This document shows positions 46,699 through 58,140 of a stretch of 64,000 nt of DNA, in pieces. The position numbers and the translations under genes were made by a program. The DNA is from Phragmites australis. Lineage: Eukaryota > Streptophyta > Magnoliopsida > Poales > Poaceae. The stretch's first letter is position 1. Every line of letters begins with the position of its first letter. The stretch lies in the NCBI RefSeq assembly GCF_958298935.1, contig NC_084921.1, forward strand, positions 43,619,001-43,683,000, written 5' to 3'. The notes beneath the pieces were generated by a model that was not told the origin of the DNA, did not search any database, and worked only from the letters and a program-made list of their open reading frames with translations.

Positions 46699-48033
46699 CA
46701 CTACTACAGATTTGATTAAAAATAATGGTATATCAGTGTCGATCGTATAAATCGTCACTAAAGATGTATCAGTACCGGTTCTTAAGTTCTTGCATGCAAA
46801 CAATGATCAAGGTGTTAAGAACCGCCATTGAAATAGATTATCAGTGTCGGCTCGTGTTATGAACACAGATACATTAGTGACGGTTAGTAACACTAACTGA
46901 CACTGATAGTCGACTATCAGTGCCGGTTCCAGTTACAACCGCCACTAAAAATAACCAGACCCGAAATTTCCTTCAATCACGTTTTGGTTGTCCTAGCATC
47001 CATTCGGCTAACAACGTCTCTCTACATCTTATCTCTTCCTCTCTTTTCCTCCCTCACTCCTGCCTCGCCCCGCGGCCCTCTCTCTCGGAACATTTCTCCT
47101 GCAGGATCACGTTGCATTCTGCTCTAGATCTGTAGGCGATGGCTCGAGCACCTGGCGACGCTCGCTGGCAGGGCAGCAGGAGGGACACGACGACAGGGGA
47201 GGCGGTGCGGAAGGGTCCTGGAACACTTGGCTTTCTTGAGTGGCCATTTTGCATTGGGTGATTAGTATTTGCTTAGGTTTAGGGTATATTGATCCCGATT
47301 CATCCCTCGTCATCTCTCCACTAGTGCAAAGCTTTGCGTTGATTAATTTGTTGTCTCCTGTATTTTATGCACAGTTGATCATGATGGTGATGCAATCAAC
47401 ATTTTTTCAACAACGACTACAAGTTCTCTGTGGAGTAAGAGCGGGTGGTGCTAGAGTTGCAGGATGGATTCGGCTTCAATCCTTCATCGATGTCTTCCCC
47501 TTCGATAATATGTGAGTAACCAATCTCTCTCTCTATTGTCTTCTAGCAATTCATTAGACTAGATTGGATTGGATTGGATTTGCTGCTGGTGGTAATGGTA
47601 TGCCTTGATCTGATCTCATCTTATCCTCTTCGATGTGCTATGCAGGTGAGCTCGCGGGTAATGAAGGGAGCTCAGTCCGGCACGGCGAGCCTGGGGCTAG
47701 TAGGGGCTCAGGCTCCGCTCGCAGGCGCAGTGGTGGATTTGTAACGGCGACCTTCGTGCCACCACATTTTTCTCTGCAAGGCGCGCGTGGCCGAGCGGCC
47801 GTGGTGACGAGCGGGTGTTGTGGCACCGCGCCCGCGGGTCATCTTTTTTTTTAAAAAAAAATACCATCAATACTAGTTCATAGCTCGAACCTATACTGAT
47901 ATTGAGTTACAGTGCCGGTGCCTGATCCGACACTAATTATCGGTGACTATCAGTACCTATACATTAGTACCGATTAAAAAACTAGTAGTAAAACTATTTT
48001 TTAACGGGCACTGATATACCTTTTTTACCAGTG
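46699..48033. mobile_element. Non-autonomous CACTA element (1335 bp, CCA duplication)
   Basis: The left end is CACTACTACAG and the right end, reversed, is CACTGGTAAAAAAGG; both lead into GGTATATCAGTG within about 40 bp. A perfect CCA duplication flanks it (46696-46698 and 48034-48036), the 3-bp size CACTA elements make. Subterminal words ATCAGTG(C/T)CGG repeat in both orientations. The middle (about 46970-47850) is GC-richer and has no transposase; it could be captured host sequence. Confidence 0.85.
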
Positions 48034-48592
48034 CCAAGATGGATTCTCCCTACACGTGACGGGAGTCGTCCAGCCAGACTAAGTCTTTCGCGTACCTGAC
48101 TCGTACCTATAAGGAATATCAACAGTAAATCTTTCGTATATAATCGGGATCTATAAAATTAAGCCAGGGATGTTTGACGTTTTTTAAGATTTTCTAGGAT
48201 TTCACTTTTCTCATAGCATGTCTCCTCTGGGAATTACAGTGAAACTTCTGTAGAAGCCTCCAATTAGCAAAGATAAATATATATGTAGATTTTTTCAAAG
48301 TTCAAAATTCACATATAATAAATCCTTCAGTGATTTTTTAAGTTCGAAATTCTAGGAATTGATCTCGAGATATCGAAGTAGCTAAGCCTTGATGACTATA
48401 ACGACCGGTGCAAAAGAAGTATATAATCCATAGGTGGCTCTTTGCCCAGACGACGCGGTCATCCAAAATACTACGGAGCAGTACGAAAGGGGACCAATAG
48501 TTGGCTTAGAAAAGATCCAGGGCCAGTAACGTAGTTGGTAAATGCAAATCAGGAACTTGCGGCGCAAGCAGAAGAGGATGGGTAAACTCATC
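48034..48592. other. Intergenic region, no gene recognised
   Basis: Spacer between the CACTA element and a Tourist-like MITE. No feature beyond short frames. Confidence 0.5.
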
Positions 48593-48595
48593 TAA

Positions 48596-48924
48596 GGCCG
48601 ACTCCATAAAACTCCCTATCCACCGTGTTTCCAGTGCTACAGTGTAAAGCTGATCGGCCCCCTTCCACAAAACACTTCAGCAAACTCCATTTCCCGTGTA
48701 ACAATGTTGCGACAGCGGACGAACGTACTCTAAATTTGGAGTCCAGTCTCTCCTCATCACTGGTCACAGAAGATAATCATAGATTCAAAGAAAAGAGAAA
48801 GATAATAAAAATAAAAAATAGAGTAATTACTTGAGATATAATAATAGAGAATTTTATAATATTATTAAATAATGCTTTAATAGTATTATATAAAATAAAA
48901 TTTAAAATATCTCCTAAGATGACC
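48596..48924. mobile_element. Tourist-like MITE (329 bp, TAA duplication)
   Basis: Left end GGCCGACTCCATAAAACTCC; right end, reversed, GGTCATCTTAGGAG. TAA flanks both sides (48593-48595 and 48925-48927). The inner right half is very AT-rich. Confidence 0.6.
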
Positions 48925-48927
48925 TAA

Positions 48928-50843
48928 AATCGCCTCCAATCAGCATTTCTTTAAGTCAAAGGCAACCTCTATATAAACACCAGGCCACCGTATTTGCAGC
49001 ATTATATAGCTGTGTGCTGGGGGGGAAACCCGGAAAAGGTTGTGTGCGAGAAAGAGAGAGAGAGAGAGAGAAACGGACGACGCAGTACGCAACAGTGAAG
49101 TCCACTACAAGCACCGACTACGCGGCAGACTGCGAAAAGCACTGAAGAGATGTGGCCAAATCATGAACAAAGTTTTCCAAATGAGGACGATTTTTATTGT
49201 AATCTTCTTATCTCACATGTGACTCCAAATATATGGACTAGATTAGCACTAGAGACTCAGCTCAACTCGTAGTAAAAAACCAACCCCGATAATGAGAGCC
49301 GTGGCACTTCTTTTTCGGGAACACGCAAAAGCTCGCGTGCCTTCGCTTTTACAGAAGAGCATTGTGTCTTCCACCAAACAAACGATGATATGTTCAGAGT
49401 TGCCCACTGAGATCGATTATATATTATGACCGATGCGGGATTACATCTCGTCAACAGATTATTGGTCAATCCATTCTTCTTTCTTTTGTTTTCTTTTTTG
49501 TTCACGACAGGTTTTCTCTAACCCAATATCTCGTACTGCTCTCTAGATGATTTGGACGTGCAGGCGTACGGGCGCCGTGCGTGCATGGTTCATGCACCAG
49601 CTTTAAACCCCGATCGAGCTTTACTTGGCAACCGTCCTTTAGGTCGTGTTCCTGTTGCATGCGTAGACGTGGAGAGGAGCTAGCTTCATTCGGTGGCGAA
49701 GTGGAGATATGGTGGTGCAGTGGTGCGCACGACTTTTGAGATATCCTCACGTTGGCTACATGTTTCAGCTTCCTCCTACCTAACCAATCAAATTCTGGAC
49801 GCCGAAGTGATGAGTTTTGCTTTTCTTTTCGATTTCTTTTCCTGTGACCTGAAGCCCAATTAGAGAGTTGGTATGGTATATCATCACTAGCTAGCACGCA
49901 CTAGCTGCGCGCATCTCGTTATCGGTTCATCGCCACTTAGGTGATGTGTACAACTGGAACTCCTCGCTTTCCATATTCGGGTTAGTCTTTCAAGGCAACG
50001 CGCCATCGATCCATGCAAGTGCAACGATTTTTTTACCTGCTTGACTGCAGATCAGTCTCTCGTTCGATCTCATGCACGGATGGCATCGTGTGAGCGCATG
50101 CAGCACAGCACGGCACCTTCTGCGAAACATCGAGGGTGTGTGCATGTAGTTTTAGTATAGTGTCTCCTCGACCGAGAAAAGTGCCGGTGGGCCGGCCGCC
50201 GCGCGTTTGACCAAACGACCAACATTCCATGCCTTCACGAGCACGTACAGCACAGTGCGTGCTGGATTCCTTTTAGCAGTACTTGCGTCACCCTTTACAG
50301 TCTCGAACAGAATAAACAAATCCAAGAGAGAGACCGCCCTCCGGCTCCCGCGTACACACACCACGATTTCCTCTGCGAGAAGCAGGATAACCACTTCTTT
50401 TCTCATATCCCAAGGAGGTGCTGCATGCACATTTCAACTTGCAACCTCCACGCTGTCGAATTTGCGTTCAAGAGTTTCCCTCAAAAGCGTAGCCTACCCG
50501 GCTATGGATCCGGATCCCCTGACTTCAGGGGTACTAAGTCACGAGGTAGTAAATTATAAGTAGATAAATAGTTCCCCAACGTCAAATACTATAGCAAAAG
50601 TACGGTAGCAATGGTTCGACTAATTTACTGTATTAATTTTACTGTTCCTGGTGCACTGTAGTAGTGCATCTGACCCATCCATCCATGATCAACAGTCCAC
50701 GGAGGTTTGAAGTTATCTAACTTTACCTATCGGTGAAGTCAGAGGATCTGATTCCCCCGGCTACCCCTTGTGAAAGAATGGACAGAACGCTCTTCCCCAC
50801 GTTCAGTATCGACTCTCGACTAGCCTTCTCAGTTACCGTGTTA
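48928..50843. other. Intergenic region with a GA microsatellite; no gene recognised
   Basis: A (GA)n run lies at about 49049-49071. 49500-50500 has overlapping frames on both strands without a known domain. Nothing here is supported as a gene. Confidence 0.5.
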
Positions 50844-51167
50844 CTCCCTCAGTTCATTAAAAAAATCATAAAAAAAGATTATTTTGGATTGCATATATAG
50901 TCAACATATTTAAACCTTGTTGTATTTTGTATATATTTATATTATTAATTAATTATTAAAGTAGTGTATTGGTGACTATATTGATATCTAAAATGATACT
51001 TTTTTGACTGGATATAGTACCAATAGAGTTATGGATCAAATACGAATTGAGTGAACGGGATCCTATCTAGTATTATTTTAGATCATTGAATCATGTGAAA
51101 CACAACTCCCTCCAGTAAAAAAATATCTAATGTTTTGGATATGACTTTTTTTTATGACTAGAGGAAG
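50844..51167. mobile_element. Stowaway-like MITE (about 324 bp, TA duplication)
   Basis: The left end CTCCCTCAGTTCAT and right end, reversed, CTTCCTCTAGTCAT are the mariner/Stowaway-type ends of grasses. TA flanks both sides (50842-50843, 51168-51169). An inner CTCCCTCCAGT at about 51108 may mark a second nested end. Confidence 0.6.
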
Positions 51168-51169
51168 TA

Positions 51170-51692
51170 TATTACAGGTCCATATTAGTAACCTGATACG
51201 TTCAAAACATCACATATTTAATTGGAAACGGTATATTACAGGTGTTGCTGGCCGGTCCAACTCGAACTCTCAGACATATGGTCAGATCTAGTCCTTGGAA
51301 TACGGCAATGGCCGGTCAGCCTCTCTGTACCATTGGAATCTCGGAGGAAGGCAGTTTCTACCGGGAATAGAATGTCTGTCTGTCTGTGCATGTGCGCAAC
51401 TGGCATGCATTTCTAGCAGGTATCGGGACCGGTGAAGTTAGTGATTTCAAATCGTTGTGACCGCTCGATGGCAGATAGATGAATCAGAGTTCGATCCAAT
51501 GCTCATTCCAATAATCGAGAACATAGTAGCTGCAGTGGCAAATTCGAACTTGTTTATGCGTGCCTAGTACACCGGTACGGAGATTTTTATTCAAAAGGTG
51601 TTTGAAAGCGTGAGAGAAAGCTTTGACTAGGATGCCCTTGTTTATGAGATGAAGCGCTCATTGCTCAACTGGTGAGCCGCCACCGAGCAAGC
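51170..51692. other. Intergenic region, no gene recognised
   Basis: Includes a TCTG microsatellite near 51373. No coding sign. Confidence 0.5.
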
Positions 51693-51899
51693 CCTGTTTG
51701 AAATGAACTAACACTAATAGTTAGTTAGTTAATAGTTAGAGCTAATTGTTAGTTGAATAATAGTTTGCTAGAATCTATTTGGATAGATTAGCTAATAGAT
51801 AATTGGATTGTTAGTAAATGACTGTCTTATCCCGGTTAGCACTACTCTTTTGGCAACTTGCAAAAGGCATTTACTGCTCTGCTGCCTGTGCAGCCGTTA

Positions 51900-52234
51900 G
51901 GCTAACTCCAATAGATCCCACAAATTTGCAGATTCGACGCACAGTGTTTGTGGGGTCACTGTAGCAGTACTGCGGAGATAATATTGCCCTGCTACAGTAC
52001 AGTACACTGTTCATAGAGACTGCTAGTGGGCTCGGAGGAAGGAAACGACGGCGGTACTGTAGTAGTATTGTAGCACAGTGTACATGTACTGTTCACAGAG
52101 GCCGACAGCGAGATCAGAGAGAGAAAAAGAGGAGTAGAAGGTAGAAAATAGGGTACCTGCTGGAGATTAAAAAATAGAGGATGCTGTAATAGTATTTTTA
52201 GGATGAAAATTTGAGATAGCTGCTGAAGGTAGCC
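51900..52234. mobile_element. Tourist-like MITE (335 bp, TTA duplication)
   Basis: Left end GGCTAACTCCAATAGATCC; right end, reversed, GGCTACCTTCAGCAGC. TTA flanks both sides (51897-51899, 52235-52237). Inside are several CTACAGTA/TACTGTAG words. Confidence 0.7.
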
Positions 52235-52554
52235 TTACTACTCTCGCCAAAATGAAATATGTTGTTTCGCATCTCTGCTCTTGTGTGATCAAGATATGAG
52301 AATGTCCATGAATAAAAATTAAGACATGAAATCTCGTGTGATCAAGACATGAGAGTGTCTATGAATAAAAATTAAGTGCATGAGTATAAACTTAAGAGCA
52401 TGAATAAAATTAAAATGCTTATGGTGCATACAAATTTTATTATTTGTCCATACAAATAGCCTCTCTCGATCACTCTCGTATAACAAACAAAGCATCGGAA
52501 GACATTCATGACTTGATATTCATCACCCAAAGGAGTTCAGCACCACTTCGTTGA

Positions 52555-52645
52555 GATGAATAGGACATCAGGATTGGTATGTAGTTTTCATCATGATCAC
52601 ACATGTCAAAATCTACATCTGCCATTGCACTTTCTCAAATGAAGT
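52555..52645 (-). pseudogene. Tail of a PIF/Harbinger DDE transposase
   Basis: The minus strand reads LVCMTLHNFI, one stop, then ESAMADVDFDMCDHDENYIP. This is the conserved C-terminal region of Harbinger transposases (the CLHNFIR word and the acidic tail). The catalytic DDE core is absent; the sequence before it belongs to the SANT gene, so an internal deletion has joined the two. Confidence 0.75.
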
Positions 52646-52677
52646 TATGAAGGGTCATGCATACAAGTATTATTGGA

Positions 52678-53828
52678 CTACATACTATCAAATAGTCCCT
52701 TCGTAATCTTCACAATAGGGCTCCTTGACTTCTTCCTTGGACTAGTGACACGTGCACTAGTGCTATTACCTCTCTTCATGCTATTGCTACTCATAGGGCT
52801 CTTGTCATACCCGTCATCCTCATCACCTTCATCACCTTCATCACTTCCATCACCAATAAGTTCATAAAAATGCAAGAGGAGGATCCATTAACAACAATAT
52901 GCTCAAACATCCACTCAAGTTGATCTAGACACTCTAGAGGATCATACCTAAGCTTCTTCCATTCCGAATGTCCCTGAAAGAAATAGCTTGGACATTAATC
53001 ATTAAGTACGGTGCAATATAGTGAACAAGTAATACTTGAAAAAAGAGTGCATAGGTACCTTTGTGTGGTCTTTCCAAAACTAGACATCAGCCACCACTGT
53101 TCCATTTCCCCGACCTTGTCTTGACTGTTTGTTGAACCACAACCAAAAACTAAATAGCCCTTTAAGTCGATCCCATTTGTTTTTCAGTTGAATTCTTGAG
53201 TGTCGCAACCCTGTGCTTATTTCAAACTTCTCAGCTATGTTCTTATAGGCTCTAAAGGTCATATATCCATTGTTCCTATTACCGACCCTTATTTCTTCAA
53301 TACAAATATCACATAACACAACAGTATTGACTGAATTCAAATTAGCCTTGTCACAATGCTGTTTGGAATATGAAATATATAAGCAGAATATCTATGCATT
53401 TGGAAATAAATTAACATCACAACTCTGCAAATGGCATGCTTAACATCAGTGATGGAAATAAATTAATGTCACAGCTCTTAAAATAAGCACAATGCAGTAG
53501 CTAGCAGATCACTAGTTCACAAACACTAAGCGACTGAATTGAGTTGAACATCCACAATCATGATATTTTAGTCTTTCAAAAACAAGAAGACAAAGGCGAA
53601 AGCTTGTGGACACTTAAATTTGTGCTTACCGAAGATCCATGCCCATAAGCTTCATCCTCGTCATCTAGGCCATCACCTCCATTAACCGGCGTTGGAGTGC
53701 CTCCACTCGCAGCAGCTACGGTGGCGGTGACCCAAGGACGTGCACCACTCCCAGCTGCGGCAGCGGTGACCTGAGAACCTCCACACCCTCGGGTACACGC
53801 TCCGGCCTTGCGAGGAGCGCGAAATATT
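52678..53828 (-). pseudogene. Broken Myb/SANT-like gene of a Harbinger element
   Basis: The minus strand holds three exon-like blocks. Block 1 (53828-53630) is Ala/Gly-rich and ends at a good donor, GTAAGC. Block 2 (about 53350-53060) is the Myb/SANT-like DNA-binding domain: LCDICIEEIRVGNRN, AEKFEISTGLRHSRIQLKNK, WDRLKGLFSFWLWF; it contains a TAG before FWKDHTK. Block 3 (about 52975-52678) has DPLECLDQLEWMFEHIVVNG, a frameshift, an acidic stretch, and SPRKKSRSPIVKITKGLF. Such proteins partner the Harbinger transposase in binding element ends. The 5' end is cut by the Copia piece at 53828. One stop and one frameshift make it non-functional. Confidence 0.75.
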
Positions 53829-54640
53829 GTAGCGAAAATGACCCTATTAGGCAATGATTGTGATTTTGATGATTAATGACAACATAGTCATTGAGACTAA
53901 CAGGTTTGTCAAGAATATATGTTAGTAGGTCTTATGGATGCAATACATTAAGAAACCACCACAGCCGGGATAAAGTTTGATTGAATTGGAGAAGTCCCAG
54001 GAGAATTGACCTCATCGGAAGGTCTGGTGCATTAGAATTTGCACTCACTGAAGCATTGTGCACAGAGGCGGATAGCCTCACTGGATAGTCTGATGTTCTA
54101 TATGTTGAACTCATCGATGTATTTCTGACAAAGGCGGAGAAAGCTGAGGACTTCACCGGATAGTCTGGTGATCTGCACAGGGTAACACCAGAGAATTTCG
54201 CACAGAGAAGAATACGACTGCAGAAGACTAAAGATCAACCCACCGGAAGGTTCGGTATTTGGTGTGGAGCCATTTTGTTTTAGGTTTCTAGGTGTCCTAA
54301 TTCACCCCCTCTTAGGACATCACTGTTTCTCACAATTGGTATTAGAGCATCGTACTCTTGATAGGCTTAACATCCTAGAGTTGTAGTGTCTGAGGTTAGG
54401 ATGGATACCCATAGTGCTCCACTTTTTGATGGTACAAATTTCACCTGTTGGAAAATTCTAATGTCATATTTTTTACAAGTCAAGGGTCTAGATGTTTGGA
54501 GAGTCAACAAGAAGGGATGAGATCTCGCATCACCAACAAGGAGAGGCGATTAGATGCATTGACGAAGAGTAGCATTTATCATCTTTAAATGTTGATGCAT
54601 TTAATCGTGTTTATTCTCTCACCAATGCACATGATATGTG
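53828..54640 (+). mobile_element. Copia LTR plus partial gag
   Basis: An LTR-like 507-bp segment (53828-54334) starts TGTAGCG and ends TTCTCACA. It is followed at once by ATTGGTATTAGAGC, a primer-binding site for initiator-Met tRNA. A gag start lies at 54401 (MDTHSAPLFDGTNFTCWKIL ... GLDVW), stops at 54520, and continues in other frames to FNRVYSLTNAHDM near 54640. No pol or second LTR is present, so it is a truncated copy. The LTR resembles SIRE-type LTRs, which is a tentative lineage call. Confidence 0.75.
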
Positions 54641-55148
54641 CGGCGGCGGTGACTTCGCGACAGAGAAAGGGCAACAACGTCTGTGATGGAGAGGAGTGTG
54701 ATGGCGGCAGAGCGGTGTGTGGTGGCGGAGAGGCGGACGGTAGAGAGGCGTGCAAGGGCAGAGATCCTTGCGGCGCCACGGCGACGGAGGCACCTAGTAT
54801 GCGAGCGAAACGACGCGTGCAAGAGAAGATGGAGATATAGAGTTAGGTAGGAAGACAATACTATCATTTTGCCATGAAAATAGTTAGGTTAGAGTAGCTA
54901 ATAAGATAGCCATAACTGGCCTGTTTAGATTAGTGCTAATTTTAGCAGTTCACTATTAACTTTGCTGATCCAAACAGGTACTGTGGCACGGTCGCACGAT
55001 GTACGCCACAAGCCTGCATGGCCGCGATCAAGTGACCTCGTGATTGGATGGCCCATCGAGCATTCGAGCCATCTATTATTGGTTCGACTACCGCATCGGC
55101 AGGTCAGCATTGCTTCCCGGTTCCCAATGCCACCCTAGCCTAGGTGAG
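54641..55148. other. Right part of the Harbinger-like composite and short spacer
   Basis: GC-rich sequence up to about 54840, then the presumed right end at 54978. The short frames here have no known domain. Confidence 0.4.
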
Positions 55149-56385
55149 CTCACAGCCACGGTTAAAAAACCGACGATAATCGCTCAAAAATTGCAATAAC
55201 CGACCTTCTCGATCCGGTTCGGTTTCATAAATCGAACGGTAACCGAATTTGAATTCAAAAAATTCGAAAAAATAAAAAAACTTCAAAAAATCTTAAAATA
55301 AACTAGACACAATTCTAATACCTTCTGTGAAAAAAAAAATTCAAAAATAATGTTGTTTGCATCATATTCTATAGGGAGGAAGTTTGAAAAAAAATGAAAA
55401 AAATTGAAGCGTGCGGCTCAGTTATTAACTCATGTTAAGGAAAAGTTTAACATGCAAACACATATTTTTCTTGTGTAAAATATATTTTAAGAAAATCTTT
55501 AAAATTAATTTCACTTTATTTAGAGTTTTATTAATTTCTCTATGATTTTTACAAAGTTCACAAGTATAAAGTGAATATGTTAAGAAACAGCACTGTAATT
55601 AACTTTTTCATATCTACTATTATTTTTTCTACGTAAATCATAGTATAAATAAGCTAATGAAAGTGGTTTCACTAATTTTTGAGGTGTGATGGGTCTGTTA
55701 TGAATTAATCTAGTCGCAACATATTTACACAATCATGCATATTATAATAACTAATTCATGATTTCATGTATTTTTAGAAGACACAGGATCATGTAAGGAG
55801 ACTAACAAAATTAGTTTCATGATTTTTGGATTAGCAAAGAGTAAACTATGTATTTAACTTGGTTTAACAAATATAATTTTTCACAGAAAATTTTGAACTT
55901 TTTTATGAGTATAAATACTTTTATCATGTAGACCATGTTACAAGGAAACCAACAAAATTTATTTCACTTGATTTGAAGCTTAGATTTGTTTCATTTGATT
56001 TGAAGCTCAGATGAATTAGTTATTAATTTTATAAAATTGAGATAATTTTTAGGTTTTTTTGGTTGAATATCACTGAAAATCGAGAAAATCGCTCGATAAA
56101 TCGAGAAAATCGAGCGGTTACCGAGAAAACTGAGCGGTTACCAACAATACGGAAAATTCGAGAAAACCGCTCGATAAATCGCAAAAACCGCTCGGTAACC
56201 GGTCTAATCCGATCGGTTACCGAACGGCTAAAATCGCGATTTTTTTTCCAAATTTCAAAATTTTCCAAATAAATTTTATCCGAATTTTTTTGAATTTTCG
56301 ACCGGTTACCGCGGTCGCGGTAACCGTGAATTTTCAGTTACCGCTGCCGAGATCGGTTACCGAACGGCTAAAATCCGGCTGTGAG
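55149..56385 (-). mobile_element. GGTTACCG inverted-repeat element, copy 2 (inverted relative to copy 1)
   Basis: Matches 13388-14538 in reverse orientation along its whole length: the same end words, the same AT-rich middle (for example the TTACGTAGAAAAAATAATAG segment). Its outermost ends are CTCACAGCC (55149-55157) and GGCTGTGAG (56377-56385). Repetitive CGGTTACCGA words create a spurious frame at 56063-56272. No coding sequence. Confidence 0.75.
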
Positions 56386-57780
56386 ATGAACCTTGCTCAC
56401 AGCTGAAACTACGAGAGATGCGCGGTGAGCAGAACGATGGTCGGGTATATCCGTGAATGTGAATTGATTTTACTTTCTCCACCTGCTCCTCTTATCCTGC
56501 ACATAGTTTAACTAGAGCTGAGACTTAAACCATATCGTGCTAGCATGGCCTGATCCCATCATGCCTTGCGCTAATGTGCCGTGTTCATTAGGCACATCGG
56601 CACATCGTGTCGTGCCACGTCAGCACGAGGTAACTCTAGGAAAATCCAAACATGGTTTTCCGTATAAGGTCATCTTGTCATACCAGTTCAGTCACGACTC
56701 TGTTTCATATCATCTGATAATACTTACATATTTATTTATTTTATCTCACAGTGTATCTCTCATACTCACATCTCTCTCATGCTCTATATCGTTTAATAGT
56801 ATTTACATATTTATCTTTTTTTATTTCACACTGTGTCTCTCATACTCAGATCTCATATCTCTCTCATGCTCTATATCGTCTGATAGTATTTATATATTTA
56901 TCTCTTATCGTCTATCATTAAACAAACATAATCTTATTGTCTCACATTTTGTATCAGAGAAATTAGAGAATAAATATGAAAAAATAATCGTACAGATTGT
57001 GTCGTACCTTTTTCGTACCATACCGGTACGGGCACGGCCTAAACCATCGTGACATACCAGTACACCCACCGTATCAATGTCCTAGTCACGGCATGGCACC
57101 CATGTTCATACCATGCTGATCTGACACAAAATATTTTGTATCATGTGTATTTTAGATCGTATCAAAACGTTGTGCCGTAGATAACCTAGGAATAACGCGG
57201 CCCAAATACCAACTCTAGGTTTACCCCGTCGTATCTATCTACTGGAATTGCCGGGCTGGGGTGGTGTGGTGAATAAACCATGCATGCATGCTGGCCTAGA
57301 GAACATGGATGGTGTGGAGTGTGGACAAATTAAGCGCGTATGGTGTGGAGTGCGGACTGCGGGGACCCGAAGCGCCACCAGACAACCGCCTTTTTTCGAC
57401 GACACAACCGCCTGATTTCCGGCGCTCGCTTCGCGGCCGATCTGTGATCTCGCTGCGACAGCGCGAATAAGCTACGAGGAATACACGAGAATGGGCTGTG
57501 AAGAAAAGTCTGACAAGATCACGGCCGGCGCCATTCCGACCCAGGCATGTCGGTGATTGAGCCGAGTCACCGACCCGCAAGGAGAGAATACGGGATCGAG
57601 GGCAGGTTCATCTCATCTCATGCCTCATCCTCTGTTTGTTACACGTACGCGTTCTGGTATGATCCGGTCCGGTCTGGTCTGTTGTTGATGACTCATTATT
57701 GGAAACAGAGGTTTTAAGGCACATAGTAGAGACGTTTTTTTAGAGACTTATTTGGTCTCATATGTGCATCTAGTTACCAA
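56386..57780. other. Intergenic region with a short tandem repeat; no gene recognised
   Basis: 56705-56930 has a CT/AT-rich repeat of about 80-90 bp with the words CTCTCATGCTCTATATCGT and AGTATTTA(C/T)ATATTTATCT, in about three diverged units. 57000-57180 is rich in CGTACC/GGTACG words. The open frame 56537-57052 runs through the repeat and is not believed. Confidence 0.55.
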
Positions 57781-58140
57781 CAAATAGTCTCATAAAATAC
57801 AATAAAACCGCTATGGGCAAGTACGCGCTAGATAACGATCGACTTTGGACACTCTCAATAATAACAGGACTATCAAACACTCTAGAGCGACGCGTTGCAG
57901 CAGCAGCAGCAGCAGCATCACCCTATAGCGATTTGGTGGACAAGAGAATATGCACTTCACCGTGCCGTGACTTCAATTCTCTCGAATGGCCAAAGCACTC
58001 TGTTGAGATAATTGCCGCGCACACAGATCCCATAGGACCCTCTTCTATATATATGGGAGTACGTAGAGATAAAAATAGAATATAACTATTATTTAAGTAC
58101 ATAACGAGAATAGAGACGCAGCTCCTTTAAATAGATTACA
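57781..58140 (-). repeat. Possible 3' LTR of the Copia remnant
   Basis: Lies directly downstream (minus strand) of the RNase H remnant. Contains a (CAG)n run at about 57897-57916. Ends are not defined, so the LTR call is by position only. Confidence 0.35.

Larger units (their letters stand above)
51693..54978 (-). mobile_element. Probable PIF/Harbinger-like composite element
   Basis: Both ends start CCTGTTTG when read inward, followed by TTAATAGT and TTAG-type words, as in grass Harbinger elements. Inside, on the minus strand, are a Myb/SANT-like gene and the tail of a Harbinger DDE transposase. The element is decayed and carries insertions: a MITE at 51900-52234 and a Copia LTR-gag piece at 53828-54640. 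No matching 3-bp duplication was found at the ends, so the outer borders are less certain than the coding content. Confidence 0.55.

Noticed and set aside
49502..50563. Several frames of 65-131 aa on both strands
   Set aside because: No recognised domain, no TATA or consistent splice sites; left as intergenic.
56063..56272. Repetitive frame rich in Asn-Arg-Ser (69 aa)
   Set aside because: Produced by repeated GGTTACCG-type words in the inverted-repeat element, not a protein.
57296..57580. Minus-strand frame of 94 aa
   Set aside because: No family signature; composition follows local GC content.
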